A stretch of DNA of 49,853 nucleotides from Clostridium sp. LS (lineage in GTDB: Bacteria > Bacillota > Clostridia > Clostridiales > Clostridiaceae): the NCBI RefSeq assembly GCF_002760435.1, contig NZ_AUUU01000195.1, positions 1-49,853 of the forward strand. The letters are read 5' to 3'. How positions within the stretch are numbered: the first letter of the stretch is position 1; each line of letters starts with the position of its first letter. Positions 10,201 through 17,675 of this stretch are shown in pieces. Position numbers and translations under genes: made by a program. Below the pieces are notes generated by a model. That model searched no databases. It worked only from the letters and a program-made list of their open reading frames with translations, and had not been told where the DNA came from.

Positions 10201-10426
10201 TTAGTTCCTCTTTTATAAAGGATAAAAAGGGGTAAAAAGGTTCAAAAGAATAGTTTTTCTTTAAATTCATATAAAAGCACTTATCACTGAGATTTTTTTC
10301 TACTACATACTTATGAAATTCACTTAAAGATAAGTCGCTGCTCCCTTTTAATAGTATTATCTTATTATTTGATTCAACAATTGCATTCGATAAAAATGAA
10401 ATCATATTTTCACTATTAATAAACAT
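7223..10426 (-). CDS. Large TPR-repeat diguanylate cyclase
   Basis: 1067 residues. The N-terminal 230 residues resemble a STAND/AAA-type ATPase fold, but the P-loop position is degenerate (LLKGSSDLS, no GKS/T) and the Walker B-like strand reads VFVLFENI. Residues of about 240-720 are helical repeats of TPR type, about 760-880 look like a GAF-type sensor, and the last 180 residues are a GGDEF domain with an intact GGDEF motif near 971. The product would make cyclic di-GMP from two GTP in the cytosol. No RxxD inhibitory site precedes the motif (KKSSAIRYGGDEF), so product inhibition through that site is unlikely. No membrane segment is seen. It is transcribed alone, downstream of the his terminator. 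The start at 10426 has only a weak SD. Confidence 0.85.
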   Translation of the reverse strand: MFINSENMISFLSNAIVESNNKIILLKGSSDLSLSEFHKYVVEKNLSDKCFYMNLKKNYSFEPFYPFLSFIKEELIKSGGTASDFLDSNSIYPSQRNVFYSFISNGLASREEEMIPFDYQYEKNKLYQSFFNIFNKYSDESKVFVLFENINYMPYSSLQWLKWLVENEKTYNFRFILTISTYTYYKSEMQDEFENFIETVEAGYSLLQVDSNQKNEELENVLSSQNDSEINFLNAGENYYQFLALDEALYCFNKRYEVIKKNERLIEDKELESIFSRLGDIYLLKDDYHNAYIYYDLLLNKAVELNNERLKIKAYQRLSMLDILKREFSSAEEFAKKSYKISIKIKNNYLKLKAYELLFWINELGKYRTTIENLGFEEEFITLAKMYNKKNSLAYFLTHSFNSLSFRGPSDQREDYYNQGHALAEELKNENCILSAHLKTALVYAVNGFHNVSNQYYEKVEKLLIEMKDDFRLAQTYNGIGYYYLTAGKYKDANKYYDKALQHLKTEWNFDEICITLVNKSINAILVSDYISAEKQLEILLSVIKELKLSRLRLTTLSRIYGIIALNHFFLGNSYKSYSFLSKMQTVISPNKFYEDDDEYFLNNFTQGLLLRKEGKLDKAEEFFQEAWFHLCKIKGSLKCLYPKFTLEYQQLLIKCGKFLDSDSIIRRGYNYCRENCLEYYLNLLQGKESENYNFGSYLSELTWISEAAKQEASIRLLNDKVEEINFINNFQEILASSDNNEDMISSCLTLLENKFSLHYSLLILYDNNAPQIMYSSDKRKILNHRLKYLESIICNYKLPFVSNENVQLNSYIEDITSEKIKSLIYIPIIKNDKLKVVYLCATQIDNDLVNNNIILNSSNLRIINIVIRQLSETIQKIQTQEKLIASVSTDMLTGLFNRQYFYNRMSNLIEASKDDIKSYNASLYLFYIDLDNFKYYNDNFGHTVGDYVLIWFGEILKTVLIKKSSAIRYGGDEFLLLLEECDEKKAIKVVKKIYDKLEAEDGFKKKINKVLGSKIDIPTKNLLSCSIGISHSYLNEKLNISEFIDNADKCLYKAKRLGKNRYEYIR

Positions 10427-10740
10427 ATGTTATCGTTTCCAAAAATATGTAATCTCTAGGACTTGCTAACATTTTTCAAGTTCTATTTAATCATAATTTC
10501 GGTAAACGCTCCCCCCTTTACTCATATACTGTATATCATTTGTGCAAAAAATAATATTAACCTGCTATTGTCTACCATTATAATGCTTAAAATATAATTT
10601 AACAATAATCAGTTGAATTTTACAGAAAATAAGTCTCAATATTATAAATATAAGAAAAAAGGATCGCTTTTAAAGCAATCCTTTATAATAATATTTTCAG
10701 TGAACATTTATAATCAAAAATCTACCGTTTTTAATACTAA
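10427..10740. other. Spacer between the cyclase gene and hisE
   Basis: 314 bases. It contains the his operon terminator (10658-10684) and presumably the promoter of the cyclase gene between about 10430 and 10640, but I could not pick a convincing -35/-10 pair. No open frame with a ribosome site was found. Confidence 0.5.
10658..10684 (-). terminator. Terminator of the histidine operon
   Basis: AAAGGAT-C-GCTTT (10658-10670) pairs with AAAGC-A-ATCCTTT (10672-10684). On the minus strand the stem is followed by a TTTTTTCTTA tail. It lies about 57 bases beyond hisE. Confidence 0.85.
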
Positions 10741-11067
10741 TTAAACCTCTGTAATAGGCTTTCTTTCACCTTTAAAATTATTAATTTTATTTCTTCTCTT
10801 TTCAAGCTCTGCAGATACTTCTTCAACAGAAATATTCATTTGAGCCATTAATACTAGTAAGTGATAGGTAAGATCACAAATTTCATTAATTTGTTCTTCT
10901 TTATTATCTTCCTTACAACTTATAATAACTTCTGTACATTCTTCCCCAACTTTTTTTAATATTTTATTGGTCCCTTTTTCAAAAAGATAATTTGTGTAAG
11001 ACCCTTCTCCGCCTTCAATTTTCCTCTTAATAATTATATCATATAAAGCGCTTATATTCCCATCCAT
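10741..11067 (-). CDS. hisE: Phosphoribosyl-ATP pyrophosphatase
   Basis: 108 residues; hydrolyses phosphoribosyl-ATP to phosphoribosyl-AMP, step 2 of histidine synthesis. The MazG-like helical signature is clear: EGGEGSYTNYLFEKG, then KKVGEECTEVIISC and EICDLTYHLLVLM with the metal-binding acidic residues. HisE and HisI are separate proteins here, not fused as in enterobacteria. The SD GGAGGG precedes the ATG. Last gene of the operon, followed by its terminator. Confidence 0.95.
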   Translation of the reverse strand: MDGNISALYDIIIKRKIEGGEGSYTNYLFEKGTNKILKKVGEECTEVIISCKEDNKEEQINEICDLTYHLLVLMAQMNISVEEVSAELEKRRNKINNFKGERKPITEV

Positions 11068-11089
11068 GTATTAATCCCTCCAACTTACT

Positions 11090-11108
11090 CAGTTAACAGT
11101 TAACTGTG
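11090..11108. repeat. Solo CAGTTAACAGTTAACTG repeat
   Basis: A 19-base palindromic motif (CAGTTAACAGTTAACTGTG) between hisI and hisE. It is the same motif that forms the ends of the insertion at 13716-13934, so it may be a remnant or solo end of that element. Confidence 0.55.
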
Positions 11109-11123
11109 AATATATATTTTATA

Positions 11124-11453
11124 CTATAAATCTCTATAGAAGCAGCTAATGTTTCCTGTATGGCATGCTGCACCTACTTGTTCTACAAGCATTAAAATTG
11201 TATCATTATCGCAATCTATTTTTATTTCTTTCACATATTGAAAGTGTCCAGATGTTGCCCCTTTATTCCAAAGTTCATCTCTACTCCTACTATAAAACCA
11301 TGTAGTTTTTTCTTCCAATGTCTTTTTCAGGCTTTCTTTTGACATATAAGCAAGCATTAATACTTCTTTAGTTTTATAATCTTGAACAATAGCAGGGATT
11401 AGTCCATTCCCCTTTTCAAAATCAACTTGCTCTACCCTTTTGCAATTTTCCAT
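11124..11453 (-). CDS. hisI: Phosphoribosyl-AMP cyclohydrolase
   Basis: 109 residues; opens the purine ring of phosphoribosyl-AMP, step 3 of histidine synthesis, as a zinc enzyme. Zinc and magnesium ligands are visible in the CDNDT segment and in GAACHTGNISCFY near the C-terminus. The substrate segment TTWFYSRSRDELWNKG is typical. The start has the SD GAGGAGGG. It lies 56 bases upstream of hisE, with the repeat at 11090-11108 between them, and 139 bases downstream of hisF. Confidence 0.96.
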   Translation of the reverse strand: MENCKRVEQVDFEKGNGLIPAIVQDYKTKEVLMLAYMSKESLKKTLEEKTTWFYSRSRDELWNKGATSGHFQYVKEIKIDCDNDTILMLVEQVGAACHTGNISCFYRDL

Positions 11454-11592
11454 ATTGAGCCCTCCTCATAGCCTTTAATTATTACATTACTGCTTTCTAA
11501 ATCTTATATTTCATAAATAATTCATTTAATATAGTCTATCATAAATATTTATTCCAAACTATATTAATGAAGTATATTCTTAATATTAGCTA

Positions 11593-12354
11593 TTAAAGAC
11601 GTACTGCAATATTTCTATCTTTCAGATATTTTTTAACTTCATCGACAGTTAATTCCCCATAGTGGAAAAGCGAAGCCGCAAGAGCAGCATCTGCTATATT
11701 ATTTTCAAAGACATCATAAAAGTCTTCTAGACATCCGCAGCCTCCCGATGCTATTACTGGAACGTTAGTTATATCACTTACTGCCTTCGTCAGCTCTAGA
11801 TCAAACCCTTTTTTTGTCCCATCTGCATCCATTGATGTTAAAAGAATTTCCCCAGCTCCAAGTGATGTTGCCTCCTCAACCCATTTTAGCAAATCTATCC
11901 CAGTATCAATTCTTCCTCCATTTATTACAACATTCCAACCAGTATTGTCGGCTCTCCTTTTTGCATCAGCTGCTAGCACTATACATTGATTCCCGAAATA
12001 AAAAGCACCTTCTTTTATAAGGTTCTTATTTCTAACAGCAGCTGAATTTAAGCTTACCTTATCAGCACCAGCTCTAAGTATTGATTTTATATCCTCTAAG
12101 TTTTGAAGGCCCCCACCTACTGTAAAAGGAATAAATATTTTTTCAGCAACACTTTGAACGACCTTCTCCATTATACCTCTTTTTTCATGAGTAGCTGTAA
12201 TATCTAAAAATACTAATTCATCTGCACCTTGCTTATTATAATACTCTGCAAGAGCAACAGGATCACCTACATCAACTAATCCTTCAAAGTTAATTCCCTT
12301 AACAACTCTACCTTCTTTCACATCTAGGCATGGAATAATTCTCTTTGTATGCAT
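11593..12354 (-). CDS. hisF: Imidazole glycerol phosphate synthase, cyclase subunit
   Basis: 253 residues; (beta/alpha)8 barrel that uses ammonia delivered by HisH to form imidazole glycerol phosphate and AICAR. N-terminal RIIPCLDVKEGRVVKG includes the catalytic Asp11, and the second catalytic aspartate lies in LLTSMDADGTKKG. Phosphate loops GGGLQ and ASGGCG are present. It starts 4 bases after the hisA stop, so the two genes are probably translationally coupled. Confidence 0.97.
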   Translation of the reverse strand: MHTKRIIPCLDVKEGRVVKGINFEGLVDVGDPVALAEYYNKQGADELVFLDITATHEKRGIMEKVVQSVAEKIFIPFTVGGGLQNLEDIKSILRAGADKVSLNSAAVRNKNLIKEGAFYFGNQCIVLAADAKRRADNTGWNVVINGGRIDTGIDLLKWVEEATSLGAGEILLTSMDADGTKKGFDLELTKAVSDITNVPVIASGGCGCLEDFYDVFENNIADAALAASLFHYGELTVDEVKKYLKDRNIAVRL

Positions 12355-12358
12355 AATC

Positions 12359-13081
12359 CTATCTCCCTTCTTTAGAAACCTTTATTGCTTCTTCTAAAGA
12401 TAATGTTTTAGCATATATTGCTTTGCCAGTAATTGCACCATATAAATCTATATCAATTAAATCTTTAATATTTTCAATATCTTTAATTCCACCTGAAGCT
12501 GTAATATCAATATTCACAGTTTCTTTTAATTTTTTAAGCATTTCCACATTAGGCCCTTCTAAAGTTCCATCCTTACTTATATCCGTAACAATTATATTCT
12601 TTACTCCCAAACTTTCCATTTTCTTAGCAAAATCTATATAATCCAAGTCACTTCCAGCAAGCCATCCTCTTCCATAAACTTTGCCATCTTTGCAATCTAT
12701 ACCAACTGCTATTTTATCACCGTATGTTTCTATAGCTTTCTTCAATAGCTCTTCATCTTCCATAGCTATAGTTCCTAGAATTACTCTTGCTACGCCATTA
12801 TCCAATAAATATTTAATAGTCTCAAAGGATCTGATTCCTCCGCCAAGTTCTACTGGAATTTTAAGTTCTTTTGCAACTTTTATTACTAATTCATGATTTT
12901 GATTGCTGCCACTCTTTGCTCCATCTAAATCAACTAAATGTACGTATTCTGCACCCATATCTTCAAAGGATTTAGCTGTTTCAAATACATCTTCTGCTAC
13001 TACTTCTTTTTTATTGTAATCACCCTGATATAATCTTACTGGCTTCCCATCAATTATATCAATTGCTGGTAAAATTATCAT
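12359..13081 (-). CDS. hisA: Phosphoribosylformimino-AICAR isomerase
   Basis: 240 residues; the Amadori isomerase of step 4 of histidine synthesis, a barrel related to HisF. N-terminal ILPAIDIIDGKPVRLYQGDY carries the catalytic Asp8; the second aspartate lies in VTDISKDGTLEGPN. Phosphate-binding GGGIRS and ASGGI motifs are intact. Its ATG overlaps the hisH TGA stop (ATGA), so the two are translationally coupled. Confidence 0.97.
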   Translation of the reverse strand: MIILPAIDIIDGKPVRLYQGDYNKKEVVAEDVFETAKSFEDMGAEYVHLVDLDGAKSGSNQNHELVIKVAKELKIPVELGGGIRSFETIKYLLDNGVARVILGTIAMEDEELLKKAIETYGDKIAVGIDCKDGKVYGRGWLAGSDLDYIDFAKKMESLGVKNIIVTDISKDGTLEGPNVEMLKKLKETVNIDITASGGIKDIENIKDLIDIDLYGAITGKAIYAKTLSLEEAIKVSKEGR

Positions 13082-13698
13082 TTAATCAACTCCCCAAAAT
13101 TTTTTAAGATGGTTAACCCTACAGATCCACTTTTTTCAGGATGAAATTGAGCTCCCATTACATTATTTTTTCTAACCACACCTGGAATCTTATTTTCCCC
13201 ATATTCACTATAAGCAACTAAATCTTCATCATTATAATCTTGTGCAAAATATGAATGTACATAATAAACAAACTTGCCTTCTTCTATAGAATTAAACAGT
13301 TCATCTTTTTTGTTGTATATTAAGTTATTCCAGCCGATGTGAGGAATTTTTATATTTTTTTCCTTATCATCTTTCATTTTAACAATGTTACCTTTTAGCA
13401 AACTGAGCCCTTTTCTCTCCACGCCTTCATATCCGTTTTCAAATAATAATTGCATTCCAAGACATATTCCAAGAAGAGGTTTGTTTTTACCAACCTCTTC
13501 TTTAATTATCTTATCTAAAGATAATTTTTCAATAGTCTCCATAGCATCCGGAAAAGCTCCAACACCTGGTAATATTAGCGCTTTTGAGTTTCTTATATCT
13601 TCTATATCTGATGATATCTTATTTTCAAGACCGAGAAAATCAAGAGCATTCTTAACGCTCTTTAAATTTCCCATTCCATAATCTATTATAACTATCAT
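13078..13698 (-). CDS. hisH: Imidazole glycerol phosphate synthase, glutaminase subunit
   Basis: 206 residues; class I glutamine amidotransferase that supplies ammonia to HisF. The nucleophile cysteine is in GICLGMQLLFE near residue 80, and the catalytic His and Glu are in QFHPEKSG near the C-terminus. N-terminal IDYGMGNLKSVKNAL is typical. The SD AAAGGGGTG precedes the ATG. A 238-base gap containing an insertion separates it from hisB upstream. Confidence 0.97.
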   Translation of the reverse strand: MIVIIDYGMGNLKSVKNALDFLGLENKISSDIEDIRNSKALILPGVGAFPDAMETIEKLSLDKIIKEEVGKNKPLLGICLGMQLLFENGYEGVERKGLSLLKGNIVKMKDDKEKNIKIPHIGWNNLIYNKKDELFNSIEEGKFVYYVHSYFAQDYNDEDLVAYSEYGENKIPGVVRKNNVMGAQFHPEKSGSVGLTILKNFGELIK

Positions 13699-13715
13699 TT
13701 AAACACCCCTTTATT

Positions 13716-13934
13716 CAGTTAACAGTTATAAATTAACAGTTAACAGTTGATGATGAAATGCTAAAGCATTTCTTTAATTTATTTTACGACTACTCCTACC
13801 CCAATTTACATTTATATAACATTTCTTATTTACAGCTGACAGTTAACATTCATTAAAATATTGAAATACATTTCTCAAATCCCCCAAGAGATTTGTTCCC
13901 CAACAGTTAACTGTGCACTGTTAACTGTAAACTG
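13716..13934. mobile_element. MITE-like insertion inside the his operon
   Basis: A 219-base non-coding segment between hisB and hisH. Its 34-base ends (13716-13749 and 13901-13934) are inverted repeats matching at 27 of 34 positions, built from CAGTTAACAGTT units. Another copy of the unit lies inside near 13834, and a solo copy at 11090-11108. There is no coding capacity. This fits a non-autonomous miniature inverted-repeat element; no clear target duplication was found. Confidence 0.6.
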
Positions 13935-13936
13935 CA

Positions 13937-14524
13937 TTAAAGGCTTCCTTTTGTAGATGGCACCCCATTTTCAGAACTTCTAAATTTAGCCTCTTTAATA
14001 GCTCTTCCAAAAGCTTTAAATAAAGCTTCTATTTTATGATGATCATTTTCACCATATAATACTTTTAAATGAAGTGTTATTCCCGCATTAAAAGCAAAGG
14101 CTCTAAAAAACTCAACTACCATTTCAGTAGCCATTTCTCCAACTTTTTCTCTTTTAAGGTCACAATCAAAAACTAAGAAAGGTCTATTACTAATATCTAA
14201 TGATGCTAATGCTAAGGTTTCGTCCATTGGCACATAGAAAGTTCCATATCTATTTATTCCTGACTTATCTCCTATAGCTTCTTTAAAAGCTTCACCAAGA
14301 GTTATTCCAATATCTTCAATTGTATGATGATCACATATTTCTAAGTCACCTTTTGCAAATACCTTTAGATCAACTTTGCTGTTAAATGCAAATAAGTCGA
14401 GCATGTGATCAAAAAATCCAACTCCTGTATTTATTTCACTATTTCCGCTTCCATCTAAATTAATTTCTAACTTAATGCTTGTTTCTTTTGTTATTCTCTC
14501 TTTTTTTGAGCATCTATTTATCAT
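13937..14524 (-). CDS. hisB: Imidazoleglycerol-phosphate dehydratase
   Basis: 195 residues; removes water from imidazole glycerol phosphate, step 6 of histidine synthesis. This is the single-domain enzyme without the histidinol-phosphatase domain found in enterobacterial HisB. Metal-binding histidine clusters DHHTIED and NDHHKIEA are intact, as is FFDHMLDLF near the N-terminus. The SD AAGGGGG precedes the ATG. The stop lies 2 bases from the end of the MITE-like insertion. Confidence 0.97.
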   Translation of the reverse strand: MINRCSKKERITKETSIKLEINLDGSGNSEINTGVGFFDHMLDLFAFNSKVDLKVFAKGDLEICDHHTIEDIGITLGEAFKEAIGDKSGINRYGTFYVPMDETLALASLDISNRPFLVFDCDLKREKVGEMATEMVVEFFRAFAFNAGITLHLKVLYGENDHHKIEALFKAFGRAIKEAKFRSSENGVPSTKGSL

Positions 14525-14600
14525 ATTAATCCCCCTTAAAGCTATAATTGCAACCTAATTATGTATAAATTTACTTTGTAAAATAATCAAAATCCTTACA

Positions 14601-15638
14601 TTAATATACGAAAATTTTTCTTATTCCATCTACAACTTTTTTGTTTTGCATTGGTGAACCTACAGTAATTCTAAATGTGTCATCACTTAAATTCCTAATT
14701 ACAATACCAATGTTTTCAAGTCCTCTTATAAGAGCTTCTTTATGTGGTGTCCTTCCATAAATATAATTCCCATTTGAAGGATAAAATTGTATCTTCATTG
14801 CTGCATTTTTTTCAACCTCTTTAAGATTTTTATATAACTCTTCTCTTTGCTCTATTATTTGTTTTGCATTTTTCACAACATTTTCTGGATACCTCAATGC
14901 AATAGACGCTAAATTTTGTGAAAAAGAACTAATGGAATATGGCACCTTATAATTTAATAATTCTGGTATATTTTCTTCATGAGTTATTAAAAATCCTACC
15001 CTTAGGGATGCAAGTCCCCATGCCTTCGAAAGAGTTCTTGTAACAATTAAGTTTTTGTACTTATTAATATATGGAATCATTGATTTACCATAAAACTCAT
15101 AATAAGCTTCATCTACCAGAACCGTTTTATCCTTAAATGCTTCTAATATGCTAATTATACTTTCAGTATCTATAGCAATTCCAGTGGGATTATTAGGATT
15201 TGAAAAAAGAATTAAATCAACATTTTCCTTTTTACCAAGTTCTATAAATTCTTTCACATTAAAATTCATAGTCTTATCTATATTATAAGTTATAAGTTCT
15301 CCGCTAGATCTTGAAACAAAAAAGTCAAACATTACAAAATCCGGCCCTAAACTTAATACTTTTTTCCCATGACTAATTTCTTTACTTACCACAAGCTCCA
15401 GCATTTCATCTGACCCATTTCCTACAATGATATTTTTACTTTCAGTACATGAATATTTTGCATATAGTTCTTTGATTGTCTTCATTTCATTAGTAGGATA
15501 TCTATGAAGCTCTACGCCATTTAAGCAAGATTTCATCTTCATTAATATATTTTCATCCATTTCTAGATATATTTCATTGCTATCTAGGTGTATTATATAT
15601 TCATCATACGCATTGATATATTCATTAAAGATTCCCAT
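14601..15638 (-). CDS. hisC: Histidinol-phosphate aminotransferase
   Basis: 345 residues; PLP-dependent class I/II aminotransferase converting imidazole-acetol phosphate to histidinol phosphate. The PLP lysine is in TRTLSKAWGLASLRVGF, the NPNNPTG loop and DEAYYEF segment are present, and the C-terminal Arg is in FRITVGS. The start overlaps the 3' end of hisD by 14 bases, so the two are translationally coupled. Confidence 0.96.
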   Translation of the reverse strand: MGIFNEYINAYDEYIIHLDSNEIYLEMDENILMKMKSCLNGVELHRYPTNEMKTIKELYAKYSCTESKNIIVGNGSDEMLELVVSKEISHGKKVLSLGPDFVMFDFFVSRSSGELITYNIDKTMNFNVKEFIELGKKENVDLILFSNPNNPTGIAIDTESIISILEAFKDKTVLVDEAYYEFYGKSMIPYINKYKNLIVTRTLSKAWGLASLRVGFLITHEENIPELLNYKVPYSISSFSQNLASIALRYPENVVKNAKQIIEQREELYKNLKEVEKNAAMKIQFYPSNGNYIYGRTPHKEALIRGLENIGIVIRNLSDDTFRITVGSPMQNKKVVDGIRKIFVY

Positions 15639-16923
15639 TGTTCAACCTCACCTTTACTGAATTCGCATGCGCAGTCAAACCTTCTTTATTAGCTAATGTT
15701 ATAATTTTTTCTCCATTTTCCAAAATAGCCTCTTGAGAATAATATATAAAGGATGATTTTTTTATAAAACTATCAACTGACAATGGTGAGAAGAATCTTG
15801 CAGTTCCACTTGTAGGAAGAACGTGGTTTGTTCCACCAAAATAATCTCCTATTGGTTCTGGACAATATCTGCCTAAGAATACAGAACCTGCATTTCGAAC
15901 CATACCTAAATATTTCATCGGATCATCTACCATTATCTCTAAATGCTCTGGCGCAATGACATTAGAAATATCAATACATTCTTCAATACTCTCACAGATT
16001 ATCGCACTTCCAAAATCTTTAAGAGAAGTTCTTATTATTTCTTCTCTTTCAAGAGTTTTAACTTGTCTTTCTAATTCAACCTCAACCTTTTCATACAATT
16101 CTTTAGACGTTGTAACTAATATAGATGAAGCTAATTTATCATGTTCTGCTTGAGACATCAAATCGGCTGCCACAAAACTCGGATCAGATTTTTCATCAGC
16201 TATCACCAGTATTTCACTAGGACCAGCAATCATATCTATATCAACTTCTCCAAAAACCAGCTTTTTAGCTGTTGCCACGAAAATATTTCCTGGCCCTACA
16301 ATTTTATCAACCTTCTTTATACTTTCAGTCCCATAAGCTAAAGCTGCAACTGCTTGCGCTCCTCCAACTTTATATATTTTATCTATTCCAGCAATTCTTG
16401 CCGCCACCCCTATATATGGATTAATTCCACCATTTTTATCCGGAGGAGTTACCATTACAATTTCGTCTACTCCTGCAACTTTAGCTGGAATTACATTCAT
16501 AAGCACTGATGATGGGTATGCTGCTGTTCCTCCTGGAACATATACTCCTACTCTTTCTAAAGGAAGAACTCTTTGTCCTAGATAAACTCCTTGATCTTTT
16601 GTCATCAAAAATCCATTTGATCTTTGCTTTTTATGATAATCTTCTATGTTAATCTTGGCTTCTTCTAATGCTTTAATAAAATCTCCCTCTACTTTATTAA
16701 AACATTCATCAATTTCTTCAGTTGACACTTCTAAAGTTTTAAGCTCTACCTTATCAAATGATTTAGTAAATTCAAATAAAGCTCTATCTCCATCTTTTTT
16801 AACTTTTGATAAGATTTTATTAACACTTAATAGTACTTCTTGTTCTGTTTCAGTAACTCTACTTTTAAGCTCATCAATTAAGACTTTCTTATTGCTTTCA
16901 GTGATTTCCATCAAATTTAACAT
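15625..16923 (-). CDS. hisD: Histidinol dehydrogenase
   Basis: 432 residues; NAD-dependent zinc enzyme oxidising histidinol to histidine in the last two steps. Signature motifs IAGPSEILVIAD, DLMSQAEHD with the catalytic Glu-His, and IAPEHLEI are all present, and VPGGTAAYPSS is typical. An SD AAAGGGGGG lies 10 bases upstream of the ATG at 16923. It is separated from hisG by about 120 bases of AT-rich sequence. Confidence 0.97.
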   Translation of the reverse strand: MLNLMEITESNKKVLIDELKSRVTETEQEVLLSVNKILSKVKKDGDRALFEFTKSFDKVELKTLEVSTEEIDECFNKVEGDFIKALEEAKINIEDYHKKQRSNGFLMTKDQGVYLGQRVLPLERVGVYVPGGTAAYPSSVLMNVIPAKVAGVDEIVMVTPPDKNGGINPYIGVAARIAGIDKIYKVGGAQAVAALAYGTESIKKVDKIVGPGNIFVATAKKLVFGEVDIDMIAGPSEILVIADEKSDPSFVAADLMSQAEHDKLASSILVTTSKELYEKVEVELERQVKTLEREEIIRTSLKDFGSAIICESIEECIDISNVIAPEHLEIMVDDPMKYLGMVRNAGSVFLGRYCPEPIGDYFGGTNHVLPTSGTARFFSPLSVDSFIKKSSFIYYSQEAILENGEKIITLANKEGLTAHANSVKVRLNNGNL

Positions 16924-17044
16924 ATAACAATGGCCCCCCTTTAATTTGATATCGAAACAATAATATTTTTTTAATTTTCTTATTTATATATTATCATTTT
17001 TTCAATATATATTACTTATAATTATCAACATTTCACGATTTTTG

Positions 17045-17674
17045 TCAATTATTGATCACTTTTTTAATTCTATCTATGAATTCCCATATTTCATTTTGCT
17101 TCATTTTAAAACTTGCTTTATTTACTATTAATCTTGCACTAATTTCGCAAATTCTATCCAATACTACTAAACCATTTTCCTTTAATGTTGTCCCAGTTTC
17201 CATAATATCCACAATACCATCACATAGCCCGAGTATTGGTGCCAATTCTACTGATCCTTCTATTTTTATAACTTCAACATCCATACCCTTGTTTTTAAAA
17301 TATTCCTTGGCAACCTTTGGGTATTTGCTTCCAATTTTAATGTGACCAACTTTTTTAAAAATATCATTTTCAGGTAACGATGCGACTATAAAACCACATT
17401 TTCCAAAGCCTAAGTCTAGAACTTCGTAACAATTATTATCACTTTCTAAAATTGTATCTTTACCAACAACTCCAAGATCGGCTACTCCATGTTCCACATA
17501 AGTTATAGAATCAGCGGCTTTTACTAAAAAATATTTTATATCTTGTGTTTTATCTTGAAACACAAGTTTTCTTCCTTTATTTTTCAATTCTGATGGGTCA
17601 AAATTGGCTTTATCCAAAATTTTTATTGTTTCTTGTTCTAATCTTCCTTTTGTTAATGCTATACTAATGCTCAT
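17045..17674 (-). CDS. hisG: ATP phosphoribosyltransferase, short-form catalytic subunit
   Basis: About 209 residues; condenses ATP and PRPP, the first committed step of histidine synthesis. This is the short form without the C-terminal regulatory domain, so it needs HisZ, encoded directly upstream, for activity and feedback control. Motifs SIALTKGRLE, GVADLGVVGKD and DGIVDIMETGTTLKENG (PRPP loop) are present. The frame opens at 17689, but the ATG at 17674 is preferred: it follows a GGGTGGGG SD, and the hisZ TAA ends one base before it. Confidence 0.95.
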   Translation of the reverse strand: MSISIALTKGRLEQETIKILDKANFDPSELKNKGRKLVFQDKTQDIKYFLVKAADSITYVEHGVADLGVVGKDTILESDNNCYEVLDLGFGKCGFIVASLPENDIFKKVGHIKIGSKYPKVAKEYFKNKGMDVEVIKIEGSVELAPILGLCDGIVDIMETGTTLKENGLVVLDRICEISARLIVNKASFKMKQNEIWEFIDRIKKVINN

Positions 17675-17675
17675 T

